Source: Mariprofundus sp.
Lineage (GTDB): Bacteria; Pseudomonadota; Zetaproteobacteria; Mariprofundales; Mariprofundaceae
Assembly (NCBI GenBank): GCA_021772835.1
Contig: JAJFLE010000036.1
Coordinates: forward strand, 1-64,000
Length of the DNA stretch: 64,000 nt
Direction: 5' to 3'
Part shown: positions 25,664 to 35,797 of the stretch, one piece after another
Numbering within the stretch: the first letter of the stretch is position 1
Layout: each line of letters opens with the position of its first letter
Position numbers and translations under genes: made by a program
Notes under the pieces: generated by a model
Database searches by the model: none
What the model was told of the DNA's origin: nothing
Seen by the model: only the letters and a program-made list of their open reading frames with translations

Positions 25664-25888
25664 ATGAAACATTTTCTCGATATCACCCGCGAAACATGCC
25701 CGATGACCTTTGTGAAGGTGAAGCTGAAGCTGGCGCAGATCAACAAAGGCGAACAGCTGGAAGTCCTGCTCAACGAAGGCGAACCGCTGCAAAACGTGCC
25801 CCGCTCTTGTGAAGAGCAGGGATACAAGGTGCTCTCCAACGAACCGACCGATGAAGCTGGCAAACACATGCTTGTGATTGAGAAATAA
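25664..25888 (+). CDS. tusA: TusA-family sulfur carrier protein
   Basis: A 74-residue TusA/SirA-fold protein with the active-site segment TRETCPMTFVKVKLKL; the cysteine carries sulfur as a persulfide. It is clearly related to the C-terminal domain of the Sir fusion at 15133 (both share CPM-FVK-K-KL and LEEQG/CEEQGYKV-type endings), so the window has a free and a fused copy. It lies behind the DsrE2-like gene and 5 bp before a methyltransferase gene. Confidence 0.92.
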   Translation: MKHFLDITRETCPMTFVKVKLKLAQINKGEQLEVLLNEGEPLQNVPRSCEEQGYKVLSNEPTDEAGKHMLVIEK

Positions 25889-25893
25889 TCACT

Positions 25894-26466
25894 TTGACTG
25901 ACAAGGCGTTCTGGGAAGGCAAATATCACAAGAACGAAACCGGCTGGGATCGTGGTGGTTTCAGCCCTGCGCTCTCCGCATGGCTGGAAGAGCTTAAGCC
26001 TTGCCGCATTCTGGTTCCCGGCTGCGGACGCGGTCATGAAGTGATTGAACTGGCACGGCGAGATTTTGACGTGACCGCCGTCGACATTGCGACACCTGCG
26101 ATTGAACACCTGCAGGCTGAACTCGATAAAGAGGGTTTAACCGCCACCCTGATTCACGGCGACCTGTTCGATCTTGATCTCAATCCGTTCGATGCCATCT
26201 ACGAACAGACCTGCCTCTGTGCCCTGCAACCAGCTCAGTGGCCCGATTACGAGCAGTGGCTGCACGCCACCCTGAAACCCGGCGGTCGGCTACTCGCCCT
26301 GTTCATGCAGACAGGAGCCGAAGGTGGCCCGCCCTTCCACTGCGATGCTTCCGACATGAAAAACCTGTTCGATATTTCCCGTTGGAATTGGTCCGAGTCA
26401 GAAGAAACCAATGTCCCTCACCCCTCAGGGCGTTTTGAGCTCGCCCACATTCTCATCAGACGTTAA
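25894..26466 (+). CDS. SAM-dependent methyltransferase, thiopurine methyltransferase (TPMT) family
   Basis: A 190-residue class I methyltransferase with the TPMT-like pattern FWEGKYHKNETGWD, SAM-binding LVPGCGRGHEVIELA, VTAVDIA, and YEQTCLCAL. The TTG start lies 5 bp after the tusA stop, so it is probably the third gene of the DsrE2-tusA operon. TPMT relatives methylate thiols or chalcogen compounds; methylation of a sulfur species is inference from context. The FMQTGAEGGPPFHCDASDM segment is typical of the bacterial family members. Confidence 0.82.
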   Translation: MTDKAFWEGKYHKNETGWDRGGFSPALSAWLEELKPCRILVPGCGRGHEVIELARRDFDVTAVDIATPAIEHLQAELDKEGLTATLIHGDLFDLDLNPFDAIYEQTCLCALQPAQWPDYEQWLHATLKPGGRLLALFMQTGAEGGPPFHCDASDMKNLFDISRWNWSESEETNVPHPSGRFELAHILIRR

Positions 26467-26488
26467 TCAAACCAATATTTTCAACCGG

Positions 26489-27316
26489 TCACCCTTCTCT
26501 CATGAGGAGTTCTGTCTGTTCAATTCTTCTACGCAGTGAGTTATCTGCATCATGTTTATATAGATTTAGAACCTGTAATATTTCTTCCTTTTGACGTTCA
26601 TCTACCATTCCTCGTTCAAACAGCCTGCCCATAGCAAGTACAATTCTGTATTTTACATGAAGTCTGTTGACCTCATGAGCCACGTGCATTAATGCATCTA
26701 AATCACCACTCTCTGGTAACGTATGTGAAGCTGCGGCTAGCGCTAAAATCAAACCCTCATGATGCTGGGACCCCAACAAAGTCCTACTCACTTCGTTCAC
26801 AATAACGAAACTGGCTAATTCCCTAGCTGCAGCATCTTTTAACCTTACTCGTTCACGCCACTCTGACGCGTTGATGTTCATATAATTTTCAGCTAATTCA
26901 CTTAATTGAGCAGGAATACTCTCTTTAGAAACAATACTCTTCTCCCCTGCCTTCTTCTTGAGCACAAATGCCTGCAGAGCCAAAGCCTGCGTCGTTTCTT
27001 GATCAAGTTTCATCTCATCCACTTTGGCTTGCGTCTGCTCAATCTGCCGCTTTATTTCTAGGCCTGATTTACCAATTAAAAGATTATTTTTGGGATCTTC
27101 TACTTTTCTGGTGACTGCTCTGAAGAAACTCTTCACCTCGTCACGTAATAAATAAATCACAAATATCAGCACAACGGGCCAAGCCAAATTTCCAATCAGG
27201 GTTACGATGTCTCCAAAATTTGGGTGGTAAGAAATAACGGCTAAGACAACAAGGCAGGCAACAAGCATTAACATCCAATGCTTTGATCTTTGTATATCTT
27301 TGGAAAAATCTCCCAT
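26489..27316 (-). CDS. Uncharacterised membrane protein with cytoplasmic helical domain
   Basis: I do not recognise a named family. The 275-residue protein has two predicted membrane segments at the N-terminus (~14-32, MLMLVACLVVLAVISY; ~38-58, VTLIGNLAWPVVLIFVIYLL) and then a long, charged, mainly helical region (~60-275) that includes a coiled-coil-like part around LEIKRQIEQTQAKVDEMK. No catalytic motif is visible. Base use looks more AT-rich than in the neighbouring genes. It converges with the methyltransferase gene, ending 22 bp from its stop, and is separated from the HIT gene upstream by 37 bp. Confidence 0.65.
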   Translation of the reverse strand: MGDFSKDIQRSKHWMLMLVACLVVLAVISYHPNFGDIVTLIGNLAWPVVLIFVIYLLRDEVKSFFRAVTRKVEDPKNNLLIGKSGLEIKRQIEQTQAKVDEMKLDQETTQALALQAFVLKKKAGEKSIVSKESIPAQLSELAENYMNINASEWRERVRLKDAAARELASFVIVNEVSRTLLGSQHHEGLILALAAASHTLPESGDLDALMHVAHEVNRLHVKYRIVLAMGRLFERGMVDERQKEEILQVLNLYKHDADNSLRRRIEQTELLMREG

Positions 27317-27353
27317 AAGCCTTACCTCACTATTCTCACATAATGACTTAAGC

Positions 27354-27779
27354 TTACTGATGCTCGAAAGTCAAACCGCCACTGGGTAACAAATGCTGAA
27401 TGGCACTTCTGATAGCATTGACCTCTATATTTGAATATTTTACAGAGCAGTGTTTACCCCAAACAGGAGCTGGCCAAGCGGGGTCGGTCTTGTAGCGAAC
27501 GATGTGGTGGACATGGAGCTGCGGCACCATGTTGCCCAATGCGGCGATGTTGATCTTGTCGGCGTTGAATTCTTTTTCGATACAACTCGCTAACATGGAT
27601 GATTCGCGCATCAGCTGTTGCTGATCTGCTTCCGATAGCTGGTGAATTTCGGTGATGTCTTCACGCTGCGGTACAAGAATAAACCACGGGTAATTGGAAT
27701 CATTTAGAAGCAGCACCGCACAGAGCGGCAACTGGCCGATAATGAAGCAATCCTTTTCCAGTTGCGGGTGCAGAATCAT
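27354..27779 (-). CDS. HIT (histidine triad) family protein
   Basis: A 141-residue nucleotide-binding protein of the HIT superfamily. The segment [18 protein letters not shown] contains the triad region; the spacing LHVHHIV differs slightly from the canonical HxHxHxx. The N-terminal part [30 protein letters not shown] is typical of the small Ap4A-hydrolase-like subgroup, which cleaves dinucleotides or nucleoside phosphoramidates. Its start overlaps the stop of the YaiI-like gene by 4 bp, marking it as the last gene of the mutS-led run. Confidence 0.8.
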   Translation of the reverse strand: MILHPQLEKDCFIIGQLPLCAVLLLNDSNYPWFILVPQREDITEIHQLSEADQQQLMRESSMLASCIEKEFNADKINIAALGNMVPQLHVHHIVRYKTDPAWPAPVWGKHCSVKYSNIEVNAIRSAIQHLLPSGGLTFEHQ

Positions 27780-28234
27780 GAGTTCTCCTTCAGATGTTTG
27801 GTTATAAAACGGTCGAGTTGATTGGCAAACTTCATCCGATCCGCCTGATTGAAAGCAGGAGGACCTCCTGTCATCACACCATTGCCGCGCATCTCATCCA
27901 TGAAGTTACGTACGCTTAATGCCCTGCGCACATTGTCCGGGGTGTAGAGTTCGCCTCTCGGGTTCAGAGCAAAACCGCCCTTCTCGATCATGCCTGCAGC
28001 AAGTGGAATATCGGCCGTAATAGCCAGATCGCCCGGCTCAGAGTTATCAACGATATAGGCATCGGCAACATCGGCCCCGGCATCCACATGCACGGCATCT
28101 ATATATGCAGATTTCGGATGCTGGAGCTTCATGTTGGCCACCAGCGTCAATGGAATCCGGGTGCGCTCAGCAACACGGTAAAGGATCTCCTTGATCACCT
28201 TCGGGCAGGCATCAGCATCAATCCATATACGCAT
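27776..28234 (-). CDS. YaiI/YqxD family protein (DUF188, UPF0178)
   Basis: A 152-residue protein of the DUF188 family, recognised by [50 protein letters not shown], and [13 protein letters not shown]. The fold is PIN-like, with conserved acidic residues, and a nuclease role has been suggested for the family but not shown. The gene is joined by overlaps to the MurU-like gene before it and the HIT gene after it. Confidence 0.88.
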   Translation of the reverse strand: MRIWIDADACPKVIKEILYRVAERTRIPLTLVANMKLQHPKSAYIDAVHVDAGADVADAYIVDNSEPGDLAITADIPLAAGMIEKGGFALNPRGELYTPDNVRRALSVRNFMDEMRGNGVMTGGPPAFNQADRMKFANQLDRFITKHLKENS

Positions 28235-28914
28235 CAGCGATACTGCCTGTTGGCTCGCACCAGATCAGTCGGCCTGCCGATATCAAACCAGTCGCCGCGG
28301 TGCAGTAGTCCGCGACACATCCCCTTTCCGACCAGCTCCCGTATCGGCTGCACCAAAGAAAACACCGCGCCCTGCGGATAACTATCGAACACCCGCGCAT
28401 CCCAGACCGAGATACCGGAAAAGGTGAAACACTGTTCACCTTCATTTGCCACCAGGGCACCGTTCAGAGCAAAATCACCTTCAGGGTGATGTTTCGGATT
28501 AACTACGAGTCCAATCGCAACACCACCGTCTGGAAGCAGAGCACTCAAACGATCCACATCAAAATCAGTCAACACATCGGCATTGTAAACCGCAACCGGG
28601 CCATCACCCGGAAGAAATTTCAATGCCTGTTTTACTCCACCACCGGAATCAAGCAGTTCAGATTCATAACTGATAGTGATGCTGCAACCGAATCGGGAAC
28701 CATTAGCCAGATAGTGAGCAAGAGCTTCTGCATGATGATGTGCGTTTACCACAATGTCGCGAATCCCCTGAGCAACAAGAGAACGGATCACATGGGTTAT
28801 AACCGGCTCGCCAGCTACCATCATCAAGGCCTTGGGGCGGTGGTTGGTCAACCATTTCAGCCGAGTCCCCAGCCCTGCAGCCAGGATGACGGCTCTCTCC
28901 ACACGTTGAATCAT
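28234..28914 (-). CDS. murU: Sugar-phosphate nucleotidyltransferase, MurU-like
   Basis: A 226-residue nucleotidyltransferase with the activation loop [31 protein letters not shown], and [11 protein letters not shown] (metal-binding Asp). Length and motifs match MurU, which makes UDP-MurNAc from MurNAc 1-phosphate in the peptidoglycan recycling route of many Gram-negatives; an assignment to another small hexose-1-phosphate transferase is possible. The usual partner kinase AmgK is not in the window. The start overlaps the patatin stop by one base. Confidence 0.78.
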   Translation of the reverse strand: MIQRVERAVILAAGLGTRLKWLTNHRPKALMMVAGEPVITHVIRSLVAQGIRDIVVNAHHHAEALAHYLANGSRFGCSITISYESELLDSGGGVKQALKFLPGDGPVAVYNADVLTDFDVDRLSALLPDGGVAIGLVVNPKHHPEGDFALNGALVANEGEQCFTFSGISVWDARVFDSYPQGAVFSLVQPIRELVGKGMCRGLLHRGDWFDIGRPTDLVRANRQYR

Positions 28915-29834
28915 TATGCCGCCAGTTTTTCGATGAGTTCGGGCATCATTTCATAAGCCGCCTGCCTGCCCCGGTCAATTTCCTGTTCAGGGTTTGTAAA
29001 ATCATTCCACTGGGTAAAAGCAACCAGTGGCTCAATCACCACATCTGCATAATGTCGACTGTTCTTGCGCAGGTGGTAAGATTTCACCTGTGTGCACCAG
29101 TCCAGCATGCCATAAACATTACTCGGCTCAACATCTCGGCTCGGCCTTGAACCAACGTTTACACTCACCACCAGTTGATTGGGGCGCGCTACCATCTGCG
29201 CCTCAAGAACAGGCAAATCTGAAGCCACACCACCGTCAACATACTTCAACCCGCCAACAAGAACCGGATCGAAAATGCCGGGTATGGCCATGCTCGCTGC
29301 AATCGCACAGGGCAGATTCACATGTGAATCGGCTGAAAACAGATGACAATCGCCACTGGGGAATTCTACAGCCGTGATATACAGTGGGATTTCAGCATCA
29401 CTAAACGATTCTCCACCACAAAATGAGTAAGCAATATCAATCAGCGCATCGGTGTCGGCCATGGCACGATCAGTTGCCGCACGGGTGTACATCATGGTCT
29501 GTTTGGCGGCAGAGGCCAGTCTATCCATCCAGTCTGACTGCTCATTTGCTTGGCCTTCCAGTTGTGGCAGTGACAGTTTGGAGAAGGACTCATGTTTCAT
29601 AATGTCCATGGCTCGACTGATCACCTGCTTTGCATCCGGATTCATCGCATACATTGCACCGAACAACGCTCCAATGCTGCAGCCGACAATCGCATCGGGT
29701 TTAAGTTCATGCTCCTCAAGCACTTCGAGCACACCGAGATGTGCAAGTCCCCGACCGCCACCGCCTCCAAGGGCGAGCACAAAACCGTTTTTCTTTTGCT
29801 GGCGAGAAGAAAATATTCGATCAAGCAGTGTCAT
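28914..29834 (-). CDS. Patatin-like phospholipase, RssA type
   Basis: A 306-residue patatin-family hydrolase. The oxyanion-hole motif LALGGGGGRGLAHLGVLEVL, the nucleophile elbow GCSIGALFG (Ser in GXSXG) and the catalytic DGG (KYVDGGVASDLP) are all present, so it should be an active serine lipase or phospholipase. No clear signal peptide is seen, as for E. coli RssA. The physiological substrate is unknown. It lies between glnD and the MurU-like gene in a tightly packed run. Confidence 0.88.
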   Translation of the reverse strand: MTLLDRIFSSRQQKKNGFVLALGGGGGRGLAHLGVLEVLEEHELKPDAIVGCSIGALFGAMYAMNPDAKQVISRAMDIMKHESFSKLSLPQLEGQANEQSDWMDRLASAAKQTMMYTRAATDRAMADTDALIDIAYSFCGGESFSDAEIPLYITAVEFPSGDCHLFSADSHVNLPCAIAASMAIPGIFDPVLVGGLKYVDGGVASDLPVLEAQMVARPNQLVVSVNVGSRPSRDVEPSNVYGMLDWCTQVKSYHLRKNSRHYADVVIEPLVAFTQWNDFTNPEQEIDRGRQAAYEMMPELIEKLAA

Positions 29835-29875
29835 AATGGACTACCTCTCCAGACCCATGGGTCGATTTTTCTTCA

Positions 29876-32458
29876 CTATCGCGGTGCAGAGCTACTACCA
29901 GCTCTGCTTGCTGGCAGTGCAGCCACATCGGATAGCTTATCACATAAAGCTTCAATCTGGGCAGTCGACAGTGGGCCGGAATCCTTACCGGCAATAAAGA
30001 ACACATCCACAGCACGCTCACCAAATGTAGAGACCGAAGCACCGTGCATAGCATAACCCTCCTTGGCAATAGCATCGGCCAATCTGGCCAACAGGCGCGG
30101 TTGATCGGCAGTGGATACCTCAATGGCTGTTTCACGGAACGTTGCCTTGGGCAGCTCACGCACGCGTACCGGCACATTGCGCATAAGCACATTGACCTTG
30201 AACGATTTGTCGATAAGCAGCTCAGGTAGTTGTTCTGCTGCCAGCATTTTTTCCACACGAAGTTGCAAGCGCTCAAGATCAGAACTGAGATTAAACGGAG
30301 TGCCGTCAGATCCCTGCAAATGGAACACATCCAGAACCCGGTCATCGGTAAGCGCGTAAGCCTGAGCGGCCAAAATACTGGCATGCCCTGATGTCAGCAT
30401 TGCAGCAAGTGCTGCAAACAGACCCGGGCGTGGATGTGCAATGACGTAAAACAGCGTTTCCGAGCGATCTTTATCCACCCAGAATTTCACTTCATTGCCA
30501 TCACTTTTCGCCAGCATCGGCACAATATCCATCATCTGGCGAGGAGGAAAATGCATCACACACTGCCGGGACATCAGAGCGAGCGCGCCACGCAGGGTGG
30601 CCTCATCACTCTTAAGCCCGGCAAGCACTGCCTGCACACGTGTCTGATACAGACGCTCGGAAGTTTCGCTGATGCTTTCGTCATTGAGGAAATACTGCTC
30701 GGTCAATCGATACAGCTCAGAAAGCAGTGAACCTTTCCAGTCATTCCATACATTGGGGCCAACAGCAGCAATATCGGCCACGGTTAGCAGCAACAGGTAT
30801 TGTAAGCGTTGCTGACTACCTACACGTTCAGCAAAAGCCCGGATCACTTCCGGGTCAGAAAGGTCAAAACGCTGGCTTTTTACCGCCATCAACAGATGTT
30901 CTTTTACCAGCCATGAAACCAGATCTGTAGCATCCTCATCAAGTCCGATACGCTGGCAAAAGTCGCGCGCCATGACTGCGCCCACTTTGGAATGATTGCC
31001 GGGCAGGCCCTTGGCAATATCATGGAAAATAAGAGCAATATATAACAGATCGGGTCGATTTAACTTATGGCATACCTCATGCGCAAGAGGCAGGCGAATC
31101 AAGCGATCCCAATGCCAGAAGTTGCGTGCTTCACCGACTGCCCGAATCGTATGTTCGTCAACAGTAAATGCATGATATTGATTGAATTGACCAAGCCCCA
31201 CAACATCTCTGAACTCCGGAATAAAACGGCCCAGGACACCGGTATTATTCATCTCTTTCAAGGCCCAATGTACGTTGCGTTTACTGCGCAAAATTTGTAA
31301 AAAAGTGCGTTTTGCCACCGGGTCTGCGCGAAAAGCATCATCAATCAACAGCACATCTGCACGAATCTGACGTAATGCGTAACTGGAAAGATGGCGCTGC
31401 CCCTTCTGTGCCTCAAGAAAAATACGTAGCAGACGCAGGGGGTCTTCTTTAAAGACCTCTTCACCTTCGATACCCAGACGTTTTCCTTCAAGCGTAAAGC
31501 CATCACCTATACTGCGTTCAAAGGCAAACCACTTGGGATTCAACTGCTCTTGGAAATGCATAAACAGCATACTTGAAACACGTGCAATACGACCAACATG
31601 ACGAAAATAATCTTTCATGAATGCATCAACGGCAGGGCGATGTGAAACCGCCTGATAACCCATTTTCTCAGCCAGAATCGGCTGCTGCTCATATCCCAGA
31701 CGATCGGAGGCCCGATTCACTTCCAGATGCAATCCGGCACGACAGCGCCAGAGAAAATCCTGTGCACTTAACAGGTTATCACGTTCTTTTTCGGAAATCG
31801 CACCGGCAGCAACCAGACCATCAATATCATCGCTGCCATACCAGGCTTTGGCCATCCAGAAGACCGCCTGCACATCACGCAAACCACCCTTACCCTCTTT
31901 GATATCCGGCTCCATCCAGAACGCGGTACCATCAGTGCGGCCATGACGTGTTTCCACTTCCAATAACTTGGCTTCTACAAATGCCTTACGCTGTTTTTTG
32001 AAAAACCTTTCAAGTTTAATCTGCAATTGAGCATAGAGATCACCTGAGCCAAACAGCAGCCGCGATTCGGTTGCCGCAGTAGCGCTGGACCAGTCTTCAT
32101 TCACGTGTTCGAGCGTTTCATCGACCGAGCGCACGGCATGTCCGATTTTTGCCCCCATATCCCACAGGGCAAGCAAAAAGGCCTGAAGCTCCGCCTCTAC
32201 TTCTGATGGGCAGTTTTCCGGCACAAGAAACCATACATCCCAATCAGAATGTGGTGACAGTTCACCACGGCCAGAGCCGCCAACGGTGACCAGATCCACA
32301 CATTTGACCGCAGTAGGTGCCTTCTCCTGCCAAAGGTCGATAAGCAGTTCATTGACCTGCTGCCACATCATCCTGCTTAGTTCAGACCCGCTTTTTCCTG
32401 CCGCAAATGCGTCTGCAACCTGGGCATAGATGTTTTGTAACCGCTGCTTGTTGTTCAT
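29876..32458 (-). CDS. glnD: Bifunctional uridylyltransferase/uridylyl-removing enzyme
   Basis: Senses glutamine and controls the PII protein by adding or removing UMP, and so sets nitrogen assimilation. The 860-residue protein has the nucleotidyltransferase motif GGSGRGELSPHSDWD near residue 60, the GlnD linker KEGKGGLRDVQAV, an HD phosphohydrolase domain (IALIFHDIAKGLPGNHSKVG) near the middle, and two ACT domains at the end (ETLFYVIAHPRPGLFAALA; AIEVSTADQPRLLARLADAI). All domains needed for both activities are intact. It follows the DUF4156 lipoprotein gene by 3 bp. Confidence 0.97.
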   Translation of the reverse strand: MNNKQRLQNIYAQVADAFAAGKSGSELSRMMWQQVNELLIDLWQEKAPTAVKCVDLVTVGGSGRGELSPHSDWDVWFLVPENCPSEVEAELQAFLLALWDMGAKIGHAVRSVDETLEHVNEDWSSATAATESRLLFGSGDLYAQLQIKLERFFKKQRKAFVEAKLLEVETRHGRTDGTAFWMEPDIKEGKGGLRDVQAVFWMAKAWYGSDDIDGLVAAGAISEKERDNLLSAQDFLWRCRAGLHLEVNRASDRLGYEQQPILAEKMGYQAVSHRPAVDAFMKDYFRHVGRIARVSSMLFMHFQEQLNPKWFAFERSIGDGFTLEGKRLGIEGEEVFKEDPLRLLRIFLEAQKGQRHLSSYALRQIRADVLLIDDAFRADPVAKRTFLQILRSKRNVHWALKEMNNTGVLGRFIPEFRDVVGLGQFNQYHAFTVDEHTIRAVGEARNFWHWDRLIRLPLAHEVCHKLNRPDLLYIALIFHDIAKGLPGNHSKVGAVMARDFCQRIGLDEDATDLVSWLVKEHLLMAVKSQRFDLSDPEVIRAFAERVGSQQRLQYLLLLTVADIAAVGPNVWNDWKGSLLSELYRLTEQYFLNDESISETSERLYQTRVQAVLAGLKSDEATLRGALALMSRQCVMHFPPRQMMDIVPMLAKSDGNEVKFWVDKDRSETLFYVIAHPRPGLFAALAAMLTSGHASILAAQAYALTDDRVLDVFHLQGSDGTPFNLSSDLERLQLRVEKMLAAEQLPELLIDKSFKVNVLMRNVPVRVRELPKATFRETAIEVSTADQPRLLARLADAIAKEGYAMHGASVSTFGERAVDVFFIAGKDSGPLSTAQIEALCDKLSDVAALPASRAGSSSAPR

Positions 32459-32461
32459 GTT

Positions 32462-32776
32462 TTATCGGCACTGATAAACGTTAAATACACGTTCACCATC
32501 CATGACCTTGCTCATTGGCACAATGCTATCTCCACCCATTTCCGCCGCACTGTTTCGACCCAGACGCTCCAACTCATCTGCCACCTGTTTTTCACTTCTG
32601 GAAACAAACAGCACCTTATCGATGAGGGATACAGTTGCTTTGCCCAGATGTTTACAGTTTTCAACATGAGACAGATTTACCACGCGCACATCTACCGCTT
32701 CCGGATCAACTTCAACCCAGGTGCATGCACTTAAACCTGCCAGCAGCAGCGAAAGCAAAATACGTTGTTTTTTCAT
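32462..32776 (-). CDS. Small DUF4156-type lipoprotein
   Basis: A 104-residue protein with a lipoprotein signal peptide ([18 protein letters not shown]; lipobox LSAC, lipidated Cys18). The body ([34 protein letters not shown]) matches the DUF4156 family of small envelope lipoproteins; function is unknown. Its start overlaps the mutS stop by 4 bp and its stop is 3 bp from glnD, so it is expressed with both, although no functional link is obvious. Confidence 0.82.
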   Translation of the reverse strand: MKKQRILLSLLLAGLSACTWVEVDPEAVDVRVVNLSHVENCKHLGKATVSLIDKVLFVSRSEKQVADELERLGRNSAAEMGGDSIVPMSKVMDGERVFNVYQCR

Positions 32777-35364
32777 TGTTCCACCTCACGTTTTAATGTA
32801 TCCAATAACGTCAGCGCATCAATCGGACGCAGATTCTCGATATCAATCGCTGCAAGCCTGTTTTCCACTAGCCTCAAACGTTCCAGATCCTTCTCCTGCT
32901 GCCGCTTCTCGGCAACCGCAAACAACCCCAGTTGAGGCTTACCTGTTTCAGCCGCCAATTCCGAACCGTGCTCTAACCTGAACAGATGCTCACGCGCACG
33001 TTTAATCACTTCTCTGGGCAATCCGGCAAGCTGGGCCACCGCGATGCCGTAAGACTGATCAGCAGCATCTTCAATCACCTGATGCATAAAAATCACCGAA
33101 CCGTTCCACTCCCGAACGGTTACTGAGGCATTAAAGGCGGAATCAAAATCATCCGGCAATTCAGTCAGCTCATGATAATGGGTCGCGAACAGAGTCATGA
33201 CATCTTTCGATTCAATCAGTCGCTCTGCCACCGACCAGGCAATAGCCAAGCCATCCCAGGTGCTGGTGCCGCGTCCGATTTCATCAACAATCACCAGCGA
33301 ACGTGCTTCCAGCTGATTCAAAATGGTAGCGGTTTCCATCATTTCCACCATAAATGTAGAGCGCCCGCTGGCCAGCTCATCGCCCGCCCCTATGCGGGTA
33401 AACAGACGTTTGGTCAGCGGGACACGAGCCTCATCAGCGGGTACAAAACAACCGGTATGTGCCAGCCAGACAATCCAGGCCACCTGCCGCATATAAGTGG
33501 ATTTTCCGCCCATATTCGGGCCAGTAAGCAACATAAATCGCCGGGATTTCAGATCCATATGGGTGTCGTTGGCCACAAAGGACTCATGACTGCCAAGATG
33601 GCGCTCCACCACGGGGTGACGACCACCGACCAGTTTCAGATTACGCCCCGAATGCACTTCCGGACGCACATAGCGATAGCTGCGAGCAAGATGTGAAAAG
33701 CAACTGATCACATCGAGAGTAGCCACTGCTCTAGCGGCCTGCTGAATTGCTGATGCCTGCCTGCATATCTGCTGCCTGATCGCTTCGATCAGTCCGTCTT
33801 CGCGCGCAAGAGAGGCATCACGTGCACCCAGGATTTCAGATTCAAACTGATGCAACTCATCGGTAATAAAACGCTCCGCGTTGACCAGCGTCTGCTTACG
33901 CACGTAATCAGGCGGCGCATCCCTGGCCTGCACTTTGGAAATCTCGATAAAGTAACCGAATACCTTATTATATTTAACACGCAGGTTAGCCAGGCCTGTA
34001 CGCTCACGCTCACGTTTTTCATAATCGTTCAGCCAATCCCCGGCATCTTTGGCCAGACCACGCAGGCGATCAAGATCCGCATCAAAACCCGTGCGAATCA
34101 CACCGCCATCGCGGAACACCTGTGGCGGCATCTCTATCAAGGCGCGATCGAGTTCATCAGCCAGCGACTCAAGGCCCTGCATAGACTTCACCATGTCTGC
34201 AAATAGTCCGCTGCGATCACCAAGCAAAGCATACAACTCAGGCAGAGAAATCAGCGCTTCTGCCAGGCCGCGAAAGTCACGCGGGCTTGCACGATTAAGC
34301 ACAATACGGGTTAGCATGCGTTCCACATCGCGAACGCCGCCCAGTGCTTTTCGTAAAGTCATCAATGTATCGGAATCATCAATCAGACTCTGTACAGCAT
34401 TCTGGCGATCACTCAAACGTGCCAGATCCGTCAACGGTCGGTCAATCCACTCACGCAGCAGGCGCGCGCCCATCGGTGTATTCGTTTCATCCAGTACTTG
34501 GATTAAACCACCTTTGGGGTCGCCATTGAGCGAGCAATACAGTTCAAGATTACGACGCGAGCGCATATCAATGGACATGCCGTGCGACTGCTCCACAAAT
34601 ACGGGCAGTGAGAGGTGTTCCAACGCGCACTTTTGCGTTTGGGCCAGATAGACAAGCACTGCTCCCACTGCCGCGCTGGCCGCTTCATGTTTGTTCAGAT
34701 TCAGCGACTGCCAGTCGGTGACACCAAAATGCTGTTGCAACTGTTCTTTGGCAACGGAAGGTGAAAAGCTCCAGTCACCGGGACGACTCACCGGCACATC
34801 GATGGGCGATTCTTGCCCGGTGGCCAACAGCAACTCAGCCGGAGCTAACACTGCCAGCTGCTCATCGAGCATAGCCTGCCCACTTCCTTCCAGCAGGTGC
34901 CAGTGCCCACAGGAAAGGTCTACTGCCGCAAGTCCCCATTTTTCGCCCTGGAGACAACAGGCCAGCAGCGGAGCGGAGCGCGATTGATCCAGCAATGCCG
35001 CTTCAGTGATCGTGCCTGACGTCACCACACGTACAACATCGCGGCGAACAGGCCCTTTCGATCCGTCCGGTATTTCCATCTGTTCGCATACCGCCACCCG
35101 TTTTCCAGCGGCTACGAGACGGGCCAGATAACTTTCAGCCTGATGCCACGGCACACCACACATGGGAATATCATCACCACCGGCTTTGCCACGTTTGGTC
35201 AACGTGATATCGAGAATTTTTGACGCATCAATAGCGTCATCAAAAAACATCTCATAGAAATCGCCCATGCGATAAAATAACAGACAATCCGAATACTCGG
35301 ATTTGATTTTCAAATACTGTTGCATCATAGGGGTGTGGGCAGTCGCGCCCATATTCTTTGCCAT
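32773..35364 (-). CDS. mutS: DNA mismatch repair protein MutS
   Basis: Recognises mismatches and starts repair with MutL. The N-terminal mismatch-binding domain has [14 protein letters not shown] (the Phe-X-Glu motif), and the C-terminal ATPase has [33 protein letters not shown] and FATHYHELT. The track begins at a TTG (35445) inside a mobile-element end; I set the start at the ATG at 35364 ([20 protein letters not shown]), giving 863 residues, close to the usual ~855. No good ribosome site is seen before either start. It is the first gene of a run reaching to the HIT gene. Confidence 0.95.
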   Translation of the reverse strand: MAKNMGATAHTPMMQQYLKIKSEYSDCLLFYRMGDFYEMFFDDAIDASKILDITLTKRGKAGGDDIPMCGVPWHQAESYLARLVAAGKRVAVCEQMEIPDGSKGPVRRDVVRVVTSGTITEAALLDQSRSAPLLACCLQGEKWGLAAVDLSCGHWHLLEGSGQAMLDEQLAVLAPAELLLATGQESPIDVPVSRPGDWSFSPSVAKEQLQQHFGVTDWQSLNLNKHEAASAAVGAVLVYLAQTQKCALEHLSLPVFVEQSHGMSIDMRSRRNLELYCSLNGDPKGGLIQVLDETNTPMGARLLREWIDRPLTDLARLSDRQNAVQSLIDDSDTLMTLRKALGGVRDVERMLTRIVLNRASPRDFRGLAEALISLPELYALLGDRSGLFADMVKSMQGLESLADELDRALIEMPPQVFRDGGVIRTGFDADLDRLRGLAKDAGDWLNDYEKRERERTGLANLRVKYNKVFGYFIEISKVQARDAPPDYVRKQTLVNAERFITDELHQFESEILGARDASLAREDGLIEAIRQQICRQASAIQQAARAVATLDVISCFSHLARSYRYVRPEVHSGRNLKLVGGRHPVVERHLGSHESFVANDTHMDLKSRRFMLLTGPNMGGKSTYMRQVAWIVWLAHTGCFVPADEARVPLTKRLFTRIGAGDELASGRSTFMVEMMETATILNQLEARSLVIVDEIGRGTSTWDGLAIAWSVAERLIESKDVMTLFATHYHELTELPDDFDSAFNASVTVREWNGSVIFMHQVIEDAADQSYGIAVAQLAGLPREVIKRAREHLFRLEHGSELAAETGKPQLGLFAVAEKRQQEKDLERLRLVENRLAAIDIENLRPIDALTLLDTLKREVEQ

Positions 35365-35434
35365 GGGCGGTAATGTAACACGTGCGTTTGCGATGCTTAA
35401 GCCCACATGAAGAATTTTATCTGTCTGGGCATTT

Positions 35435-35660
35435 AACCCGGACAATTCATGAATCGTTGTGATGAATTGCCAGGGTGGTAATTGATCAGTTCACAAAGGC
35501 AAAGACGTGACAGAAAGGCTGAATGCCGTTTGCACGGTCAAAGCCGTCCATGATCTGCTCGGAAACGTTGAACAGATCAGCGTTTCCCTAAAGCAATGAG
35601 AGGAAAAGCTTAAACCCGGGAAATATGCTTCAGGGAGGGGAAATGCATATTAACCCGGGT
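35435..35660. mobile_element. Decayed mobile-element remnant upstream of mutS
   Basis: The left end AACCCGGACAATTCATGAATCGTTGTGATGA repeats the terminus of the element at 24952. An internal stretch from GTG 35507 to TGA 35599 is open for 30 codons (VTERLNAVCTVKAVHDLL...), possibly a transposase fragment. The right part (35613-35660) is an inverted repeat, ACCCGGGAAATATGC...GCATATTAACCCGGGT. A 20-bp near-repeat, GRCGTGACARAAAGGCTGAWTG, occurs at 35504 and again at 35724. The rest of the mutS-lspA spacer (35661-35797) shows no other feature. Confidence 0.5.
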
Positions 35661-35797
35661 CGATTCACTGAGCTTTTTGCTTCTTTATTATCTATCGGTA
35701 GTGATGATCCATACTTTAGGCATAGGCGTGACAAAAAGGCTGATTGACTTCCCCCCTCATCAATCCAGAGTTTTGCCATCACAAATTAGGAAGGCCC

